DNA of 10,978 nucleotides, taken from DASTOB01 sp035720425 (lineage in GTDB: Bacteria; Chloroflexota; Limnocylindria; Limnocylindrales; CSP1-4). Positions 5,872-10,978 of this stretch are shown in pieces. The stretch spans positions 1 to 10,978 of the forward strand of contig DASTOB010000151.1 in NCBI GenBank assembly GCA_035720425.1, written 5' to 3'. The notes beneath the pieces are model-generated. The model searched no databases, was not told the DNA's origin, and saw only the letters and a list, made by a program, of their open reading frames with translations. The position numbers and the translations under genes are program-made. Position 1 is the stretch's first letter; each line of letters starts with the position of its first letter.

Positions 5872-6633
5872 ATGAAGGGCATCGTCCTCGCCGGCGGCAC
5901 GGCGACGCGCCTCTACCCGCTGACGATCGTCACGAACAAGCACCTGCTGCCGATCTACGACCGGCCGATGATCTACTACCCGATCGCGACGCTGGCCGGG
6001 ATGGGCATCCGCGAGGTGATGGTCATCGTCGGCGGCAAGAGCGTCGGCGACGTCGTCGAGCTGCTCGCCGACGGGTCGCACTTCGGCCTCGATCTCACCT
6101 ACCGCTACCAGCGTGGCGCGCTCGGCATCGCCCACGCCATCGGGCTTGCCCGCGACTTCGTCGGCGACGACGCGTTCTGCTGCGTGCTCGGCGACAACAT
6201 CCTGCGCGGGCCGGCCCTCGACGGCGTGGCACGCGAATTCGAGGCGGGCTCGTGGGGCGCCGGCACGCTCCTTCATCGCGTTCCGGATCCGGAGCGGTTC
6301 GGCGTGGCGGAGCTCGACGCGGCCGGGAACGTCGTGGGCTTCGAAGAGAAGCCGGCCGTGCCCAAGAGCGACCTCATTCCGATCGGCGTGTACTTCCTCC
6401 GGCCGGACGCGTTCGACGTGATCGCCCACCTGGCGCCGTCCGGCCGGGGCGAATTCGAGATCACCGACGTGCTCAACCACTACATCCCCAACGGCGGCCT
6501 CTTCGCTCCGGTCTACGAGGGCGACTGGACGGACGCCGGGACCGTCCCGTCGCTCCTGCGCGCGGCCGAGCTGGCCGGTCGTGACGCCGACCGGGGGTTG
6601 CTCGAGCCGCCGGTCGAGCGCCCGGCCCCGTGA
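5872..6633 (+). CDS. rfbA: Glucose-1-phosphate thymidylyltransferase, short form (RmlA)
   Basis: First step of dTDP-L-rhamnose synthesis: glucose-1-phosphate plus dTTP gives dTDP-glucose and pyrophosphate, in the cytoplasm. Of 253 residues, the N-terminal nucleotide loop is LAGGTATRLYPLT (6-18), followed by TNKHLLPIYDRPMIYYPI (21-38), LGDNI (106-110) with the metal-binding Asp108, PERFGVAEL (140-148), EEKP (158-161) and GDWTDAGT (217-224). Two things differ from classical RmlA of about 290 residues. Canonical GxGTRL is GTATRL and LLP is preceded by NKH instead of SKQ, and the C-terminal 35-40 residues are absent. Such short forms occur in other bacteria and archaea, and all core residues remain. 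ATG 5872 is preferred to longer in-frame starts inside mreC. The neighbours make the RmlA role likely, though another sugar-1-phosphate specificity is possible. Confidence 0.88.
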   Translation: MKGIVLAGGTATRLYPLTIVTNKHLLPIYDRPMIYYPIATLAGMGIREVMVIVGGKSVGDVVELLADGSHFGLDLTYRYQRGALGIAHAIGLARDFVGDDAFCCVLGDNILRGPALDGVAREFEAGSWGAGTLLHRVPDPERFGVAELDAAGNVVGFEEKPAVPKSDLIPIGVYFLRPDAFDVIAHLAPSGRGEFEITDVLNHYIPNGGLFAPVYEGDWTDAGTVPSLLRAAELAGRDADRGLLEPPVERPAP

Positions 6634-7715
6634 GCGGCGGGCGGGCGTTCGGGCGACTGCTCGTCACCGGCGGCGCCGGCTTCATCGGCAGCTGTTACGT
6701 CCGCGACGTCCTCGCCCGGCGCGACGGCACGCGGATCACCGTCCTCGACACGCTCACCTACGCCGGCAACGAGGCCAACCTCGCGCCCGTCAGGGCGGAC
6801 CCGGAACTGAACGGGCGACTGCGCTTCGTCCGTGGCGACATCGCCGATCCGGACGCGGTCCGCCCGCTGGTCGACGAGGCGGACGCGGTGGTCAACTTCG
6901 CCGCCGAGTCGCACGTCGACCGGAGCATCCTCGATCCGGAGGCGTTCCTGCGGACCGGCGTCATCGGGGTGCACGTCCTGCTCGAGGCCGTCCGGGCGCT
7001 CGACCGGCCGGTCCGATTCCTCCAGGTCTCGACCGACGAGGTCTACGGCTCGGTCGAGACGGGCCAGTCCGTCGAGACGGATGCGCTCGAGCCGCGCTCA
7101 CCGTATGCCGCGGCGAAGGCGGCCGGCGAGCTGCTCGCGCGGAGCTACTTCGTGACCTTCGGGACCGATGTCGTGGTGACCCGCGGATCGAACACGTTCG
7201 GGCCGTACCACCACCCGGAGAAGCTCATCCCGCTGTTCGTGACGAACGCGCTCGACGATCTCCCGCTCCCGCTGTACGGGGACGGCCGGCAGCGGCGCGA
7301 CTGGCTGTACGTGTCCGATCACGCGGGCGCGATCGACCACGTCCTGCGCCACGGCGAGAGCGGCGGGACCTACAACCTCCCCGGCGGGACCGAGATGGAG
7401 AACGTCGAGGTCGTCCGCCTGCTGCTCGAGCGGCTCGGGAAGCCGTGGTCGCTCGTCCGTCATGTCGAGGATCGCCCCGGGCACGACCGGCGCTACGCGA
7501 TGGACGGCTCGCGCATCGCCGCCCTCGGCTGGCGCAACCGGACCTCGTTCGCGGACGGGCTGGCGGCGACGATCGACTGGTTCCGCGACAACGAGGGGTG
7601 GTGGCGGGCGATCCGATCCGGCGATTGGGACGCGTACTACGAGCGGCAGTACGGCGAGCGGCTCGCGCATGGGCACGCGGCCGCCGAGGCCGTTCGGCCG
7701 GCCGACGGCGTCTGA
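6630..7715 (+). CDS. rfbB: dTDP-glucose 4,6-dehydratase (RmlB)
   Basis: Second step: dTDP-glucose is converted to dTDP-4-keto-6-deoxyglucose using bound NAD+. This 361-residue extended short-chain dehydrogenase has the NAD loop TGGAGFIGS (13-21), LDTLTYAGN (39-47), AAESHVDRSI (91-100), the catalytic STDEVYG (134-140, with Thr135, Asp136 and Glu137), SPYAAAKAAGELL (157-169, with Tyr159 and Lys163 of YxxxK) and GRQRRDWLYVSDHAGAI (219-235). The usual RCSNNYGPYQ segment reads TRGSNTFGPYHHPEK (184-198), a subfamily difference that keeps GPY and PEK. The GTG start overlaps the rfbA stop by four bases (GTGA) with no strong SD, so translational coupling is likely. A short Ala/Glu/Arg tail after about 345 is not conserved. 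Confidence 0.93.
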   Translation: MSGGRAFGRLLVTGGAGFIGSCYVRDVLARRDGTRITVLDTLTYAGNEANLAPVRADPELNGRLRFVRGDIADPDAVRPLVDEADAVVNFAAESHVDRSILDPEAFLRTGVIGVHVLLEAVRALDRPVRFLQVSTDEVYGSVETGQSVETDALEPRSPYAAAKAAGELLARSYFVTFGTDVVVTRGSNTFGPYHHPEKLIPLFVTNALDDLPLPLYGDGRQRRDWLYVSDHAGAIDHVLRHGESGGTYNLPGGTEMENVEVVRLLLERLGKPWSLVRHVEDRPGHDRRYAMDGSRIAALGWRNRTSFADGLAATIDWFRDNEGWWRAIRSGDWDAYYERQYGERLAHGHAAAEAVRPADGV

Positions 7716-7718
7716 GCG

Positions 7719-8639
7719 GTGCGCGTCGCGGTCACCGGATCGACGGGTCGCCTCGGGCAGGCACTCGTCGCGGCACTCGAGGACGCCCCGTTCACGGGTC
7801 CGCTCGGACCACTCGCGTGGACGAGGGCGGACCTCGATCTCGACGAACCCCGGCCCGGCCCGATCCTCGCCCGCGATCGTCCCGAGGTCGTCCTCCATAC
7901 CGCGGCCTGGACGGATGTCGACGGGTGCGCTCGGGACCCGGAGCGCGCGCTGCGCCGGAACGGCGACGCGACGGGCGTGCTCGCCGAGGCGTGCGCGGCC
8001 GCGGGCATCGATCTCGTCGTCGTGTCGACCAACGAGGTGTTCGACGGGCGGCGCACGGACGGTCGCGGGTACGGCCCGGCCGACCCGACGAACCCGATCA
8101 ACCCGTACGGTGCGAGCAAGCTGCTCGGCGAGGAGCGCGCCCGAGCGGCCTATGCCGGCGGTGCCCCCGGTCGGGCGCCGTCACGAGCGCAGCTCGGGAT
8201 CGTCCGGACGGCCTGGCTGTACGGTCCGCCCGGCAATGACTTTCCGGCTAAGTTCCTGGCCGCCGCGGATCGATCGATCGCCGCCGGCGAGCCGCTGCGC
8301 GCGGTCGCCGACGAGTTCGGCTCGCCGACCTATGCCGCCGACCTCGCCGAGGCGATCGTCGAACTCGTCGGATCCGGCGACGTCGCCGGCACCCACCACG
8401 TCGTCAATACGGGGATCGCCTCGCGCGCCGACTGGGCGCGCGAACTCGTCCGGGCGGCTGGACTCGACGTCGACGTCGAGGACGTCCCGGCCTCCACGTG
8501 GCCGCGCGCCTCGACGCCGCCGCGCTGGGCCGTCCTCGAGCCGACCCCGCTGCCGGGTGGCGAGCCGCTCCGCCCATGGCAGGCCGCCCTCGCCGACTAC
8601 CTCCCGGCCCTGCTCCGCACCCGGGTCGCCACCCGATGA
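7719..8639 (+). CDS. rfbD: dTDP-4-dehydrorhamnose reductase (RmlD)
   Basis: Last step of the pathway: NAD(P)H-dependent reduction of dTDP-4-keto-L-rhamnose to dTDP-L-rhamnose. The 306 residues include the glycine-rich loop VTGSTGRLGQ (5-14), HTAAWTDVDGCARDPERA (60-77), STNEVFDG (103-110), NPYGASKLLGE (128-138, with Tyr130 and Lys134 of YxxxK) and RTAWLYGPPGNDF (163-175). STNEVFDG replaces the more usual STDYVFDG. A short Gly/Ala/Pro/Arg-rich insertion lies at about 146-158. Neither touches the YxxxK pair. The GTG start is 3 bp after the rfbB stop, and the gene ends inside the rfbC start codon. The order A-B-D-C means this last-acting enzyme is encoded before RmlC. Confidence 0.91.
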   Translation: MRVAVTGSTGRLGQALVAALEDAPFTGPLGPLAWTRADLDLDEPRPGPILARDRPEVVLHTAAWTDVDGCARDPERALRRNGDATGVLAEACAAAGIDLVVVSTNEVFDGRRTDGRGYGPADPTNPINPYGASKLLGEERARAAYAGGAPGRAPSRAQLGIVRTAWLYGPPGNDFPAKFLAAADRSIAAGEPLRAVADEFGSPTYAADLAEAIVELVGSGDVAGTHHVVNTGIASRADWARELVRAAGLDVDVEDVPASTWPRASTPPRWAVLEPTPLPGGEPLRPWQAALADYLPALLRTRVATR

Positions 8640-9208
8640 GCCCGCCCGCAGGCGTCCGGTTCGGGCGGGTCGTCCGCCATGCCGACGCGCGCGGCTCGTT
8701 CCGCGAGCTCTGGCGAGCGGCCGAGCTCGATCCGATCGACCCCGCCCTGGCCGGCCTCCCGTCCGGCTCCGAGGTCCGCTTCGTGCAGGCCAACCTGTCG
8801 ACCTCTTCCGCGGGCGTCCTGCGCGGGCTGCACTATCACCGCCGCCAGCTCGACTACTGGATCGTCGCCGCCGGCCGGGCCTTCGTCGCCCTCGTCGACG
8901 TCCGGCCGCTGCTGACTGGGTCCGGCCCGCGGGCGGTCGTCGAAACGCGTGAGCTGGGACCGGATGAATGGGTCGTCATCCCGGCCGGCGTCGCGCACGG
9001 GTTTCTCGCCCTCGAGCCGCTCGAGCTCGTGTACCTCGTGACCGCCTCGTACGACGGAACCGACGAGCTGGGCTTCGCCTGGGACGACCCGGCCGTCGGC
9101 GTGCCGTGGCCGGCGGTCCCGGCGACGGGCGACGGTCGGCCGATCCTGTCCGACCGGGACCGTTCCAACCCCCCGCTGGCAGAGCTCGTCGCCCGACTCG
9201 CGCGCTGA
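8636..9208 (+). CDS. rfbC: dTDP-4-dehydrorhamnose 3,5-epimerase (RmlC)
   Basis: Third step: epimerisation at C3 and C5 of dTDP-4-keto-6-deoxyglucose, made by RmlB, to give the substrate of RmlD. This 190-residue cupin is close to the usual 180-200. It contains DARGSFREL (17-25), VRFVQANLS (47-55), LRGLHYH (62-68, with the catalytic-type His66), VALVDVRP (84-91), VIPAGVAHGFLAL (114-126), SYDGTDELGFAWDDPAVGVPWP (138-159, with the family Tyr at 139) and LSDRDRSNPPLAEL (171-184). RGLHYH ends in His where many homologues have Gln. ATG at 8636 overlaps the rfbD stop (ATGA), fitting the family start better than an in-frame GTG at 8498 inside rfbD. It completes a four-gene set with no missing step. 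Confidence 0.93.
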   Translation: MSPPAGVRFGRVVRHADARGSFRELWRAAELDPIDPALAGLPSGSEVRFVQANLSTSSAGVLRGLHYHRRQLDYWIVAAGRAFVALVDVRPLLTGSGPRAVVETRELGPDEWVVIPAGVAHGFLALEPLELVYLVTASYDGTDELGFAWDDPAVGVPWPAVPATGDGRPILSDRDRSNPPLAELVARLAR

Positions 9209-9425
9209 TCGAGGCGCTTCCGCGCACCGGCGCCCGGCCCCTCCCGACCACACCGCACCGCTCCGCTCCGTCGCGCTCCGTACCAGCCGGCCGACGATGG
9301 GGCCATGCCCTTCGGGACCATCCCGCGATTGAGTCGCGCCCCCCGCGCGGCGAGCCTGATGACGCACTCATCCGCTCATCTGCCGGCCCGCTCACCGGAT
9401 CGGCCCATCGTCACGGAGTCCTCGA
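9209..9425. other. 217-bp gap between rfbC and the secreted protein gene, with stem-loops
   Basis: No convincing gene or TANNNT promoter element is visible. Just after the rfbC stop, GGCGC (9213-9217) can pair with GCGCC (9230-9234) across a 12-nt loop, but no T-run follows, so it is a weak terminator candidate. At 9296-9338 there are two neighbouring stem-loops. The first pairs GATGG (9296-9300) with CCATC (9318-9322) and has an inner CCC/GGG; it competes with a GGGC-CAT-GCCC hairpin at 9300-9310. The second pairs CGCGA (9324-9328) with TCGCG (9334-9338) around TTGAG. The downstream gene may be read through from the rfb genes or start at an unrecognised promoter. Confidence 0.4.
9415..9418 (+). 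promoter_or_regulatory. Ribosome binding site deciding the TTG start at 9426
   Basis: GGAG, within CACGGAG, lies 7 nt before TTG at 9426-9428, the optimal SD distance. The frame has no other credible start that would give a proper signal peptide. Confidence 0.65.
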
Positions 9426-10978
9426 TTGCGCAACGCCGCCCTCGCGCTCGCCCTTGCCCTCCTCGCGTCGATCGCGGTCGTCGCGCCGGGTGCGTCGGTT
9501 CCGGTCGCCGAGGCGGCCGCCCCGGTCAACCCGAAGGTCGTGATCATCGTCGGCGCGACGCACGGGGCGACGAGCAACTACCGCTCGATCGCCGACCAGG
9601 CCTACGCCGAGGCGATCAAGTACTCCACGAACGTCGTCAAGGTGTACAGCCCCAATGCGACGTGGGACGCCGTGAAGTCCGCCATCCAGGGCGCGTCCGT
9701 GGTCATCTACCTGGGTCACGGGAACGGATTCCCGAGCCCGTATCGGACGACGCCGTGGCCGTACAGCCAGAACGGCTTCGGGCTGAACGCCGCGGCCGGC
9801 CAGGGTGACAACAACACCCAGTATTACGGCGAGCACTACATCGCCAACGAGGTCCAGCTCGCGCCGAACGCGGTGGTCATCCTCAACCACCTGTGCTACG
9901 CGTCCGGCAACTCCGAGCCCGGCTACCCGCTGCCCACCCTCGGTGTCGCACAGCAGCGCGTCGACAACTTCGCCGCCGGCTTCCTGCGGGCGGGCGCGCG
10001 CGCCGTCATCGCGGAGGCCCACGGCAGCATCAACCCGTACATCCGCGGACTGTTCAAGACCCATGCCACCGTCGAGGAAGTCTGGAAGAACCACTCCGGC
10101 TACCGCGGCAACGACCTTCGGTTCGGCTCCGCTCGCTCGCCGGGTTACGAGGTCCTCATGGATCCGGATGGATCGACCGGCGGGTACTACCGCGCCATCA
10201 GCGGGAATCTCGCCCTGCGGACGGAGGATGTGACCGGCGTGCCGTACGTCGACACGAGCCTCGATCCGACCTCGTTCGTCGTTCCCGGTGCCGCGTCGGT
10301 CGCGGTCGCGAACTCGCCGATCTTCTGGGACCAGGCGCTGACGAACCAGCGCACGACGCTCGGGCTCGATTCGCGCGTTCGCGTCGAGGAGCAGGTCGGC
10401 GGCGACGGCGTGACCCCGCTCACGCTGCGCGTTCGAACGCTCGACGGCCAGACGACCGGCTGGATGGCGGCGGACCGACTTGTCCCACGCGACAGCGCCG
10501 GCCCGGAGTTCTGGGGCCTGAGCGGGCTTGCCGTCCTGTCGCCCAACGGTGATGGCGAAAACGACGTGCTCAACCTGTCCGGCCAGCTGTCCGAACTTGC
10601 GAGTTGGCGCTTCCGCATCCTCGACGGGTCGAACTCCGTCCTCGTCGAGACGACCGGGACGGGTAACGTCGCGACGATCAGCTGGGACGGCATGGTCAAC
10701 GGCTCGGTCGCCCAGGACGGCCGGTACGCCTGGCAGATCCGGGCCGAGGACGGCTGGGGCAACACCGTCCTCCTGACGACCGGGTCCTTCTTCGTCGACC
10801 GCAAGCCCGAAGTGCGCTACGCCGGCTCCGACCGGTACGCCACGGCGGCCGCCATCAGCGCCGCCCACTATGCCCCGGGGGTCGCCGTCGCCTACGTCGC
10901 GACCGGCGCCAACTTCCCCGACGCGCTCGCCGGCGCGGCGGTGGCCGGCAACCTCGGCGGCCCGCTCCTGCTCGTGAC
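9426..10978 (+). CDS. Secreted wall-binding protein with a predicted caspase/CHAT-like domain, SH3b-like, FlgD-Ig and CWB2 regions (3' partial)
   Basis: At least 517 residues, cut by the window edge. Residues 1-31 form a Sec signal peptide (RN, hydrophobic ALALALALLA core, then AEA-A). Residues about 35-215 alternate strands and helices like a clan CD peptidase. One strand ends in VVIYLGHGNG (92-101, His98 codon at 9717-9719) and the next in VVILNHLCYASG (150-161, Cys157 codon at 9894-9896). FAAGFLRAGARAVIAEAHG (182-200) then resembles the segment after the Cys in CHAT domains. Residues about 290-355 look like an SH3b domain (VRTLDGQTTGWMAADRLVP). Residues 366-455 form a FlgD-type Ig domain (LSPNGDGENDVLNL; DGRYAWQIRAEDGWGN). 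From 463 a CWB2 unit begins (RYAGSDRYATAAAIS; ATGANFPDALAGA), a fold that attaches proteins to wall polymers, usually in sets of three. Peptidase activity is predicted, not shown. Confidence 0.8.
   Translation, partial: MRNAALALALALLASIAVVAPGASVPVAEAAAPVNPKVVIIVGATHGATSNYRSIADQAYAEAIKYSTNVVKVYSPNATWDAVKSAIQGASVVIYLGHGNGFPSPYRTTPWPYSQNGFGLNAAAGQGDNNTQYYGEHYIANEVQLAPNAVVILNHLCYASGNSEPGYPLPTLGVAQQRVDNFAAGFLRAGARAVIAEAHGSINPYIRGLFKTHATVEEVWKNHSGYRGNDLRFGSARSPGYEVLMDPDGSTGGYYRAISGNLALRTEDVTGVPYVDTSLDPTSFVVPGAASVAVANSPIFWDQALTNQRTTLGLDSRVRVEEQVGGDGVTPLTLRVRTLDGQTTGWMAADRLVPRDSAGPEFWGLSGLAVLSPNGDGENDVLNLSGQLSELASWRFRILDGSNSVLVETTGTGNVATISWDGMVNGSVAQDGRYAWQIRAEDGWGNTVLLTTGSFFVDRKPEVRYAGSDRYATAAAISAAHYAPGVAVAYVATGANFPDALAGAAVAGNLGGPLLLV

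Noticed and set aside
3393..5900. Very long open frame (835 codons) on the minus strand opposite mreB and mreC
   Set aside because: It lies antisense to two clearly recognisable genes and crosses the tandem repeat, whose antisense translation gives a repetitive Arg/Pro string. Its Arg/Asp/Ala-rich composition is typical of GC-rich shadow frames.
6581..8239. 552-codon plus-strand frame across rfbA, rfbB and rfbD
   Set aside because: It is a third-frame reading of three well-recognised enzymes, with Arg/Pro/Gly-rich low-complexity translation.
9213..9234. Rho-independent terminator after rfbC
   Set aside because: There is only a 5-bp stem with a 12-nt loop and no T-run, so it is mentioned in the intergenic entry and not called as a terminator.
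9305..9808. Plus-strand frame starting with ATG at 9305
   Set aside because: It overlaps the signal peptide and caspase-like domain of the TTG-started gene in another frame, has no SD, and becomes Arg-rich and without motifs.
9411..10868. 485-codon open frame on the minus strand opposite the secreted protein
   Set aside because: The plus strand shows a signal peptide, FlgD-Ig and CWB2 motifs in one frame. The minus frame has no family motif and is explained by GC-rich third positions.

Overview
The window is about 11 kb of very GC-rich chromosomal DNA. It uses GTG and TTG starts freely, and Shine-Dalgarno (SD) sites occur at some genes only. I see no mobile element, CRISPR array, tRNA or rRNA. 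The cell-wall-binding repeat (CWB2), lipoprotein and leaderless-type starts suggest a high-GC monoderm. A Chloroflexota lineage such as Limnocylindria, or an actinobacterium, would fit. This assignment is inference from style, not a marker-gene result.

Left part (1-2884): the C-terminal end of an unidentified membrane protein runs rightward and meets, tail to tail, two leftward genes. These are a predicted lipoprotein with a probable seven-bladed beta-propeller and an intact class II fumarase (fumC). fumC is divergent from a RutF/HpaC-type flavin reductase. The two starts are 38 bp apart, and the gap holds two outward-facing -10 elements overlapping a perfect 6-bp inverted repeat.

Middle (3445-5843): a four-unit, 51-bp tandem repeat begins at the base after the flavin reductase stop and runs to the edge of the mreB promoter. 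A roughly 105-nt leader with three adjacent perfect stem-loops precedes mreB, which is followed by mreC. No mreD, penicillin-binding protein or rodA follows.

Right part (5872-9208): a tight cluster rfbA-rfbB-rfbD-rfbC (rmlABDC) encodes the complete glucose-1-phosphate to dTDP-L-rhamnose pathway. Placed directly behind mreBC, it suggests a unit linking lateral wall growth to supply of a rhamnose-containing envelope glycan.

End (9426 to the window edge): a large secreted protein starts at TTG with a good SD site and a signal peptide. It carries a predicted clan CD (caspase/CHAT-like) domain with a His98/Cys157 pair, an SH3b-like region, a FlgD-like Ig domain and a first CWB2 unit, and is cut by the window edge. 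This predicted wall-attached, extracellular caspase-fold protein is the most novel item here.
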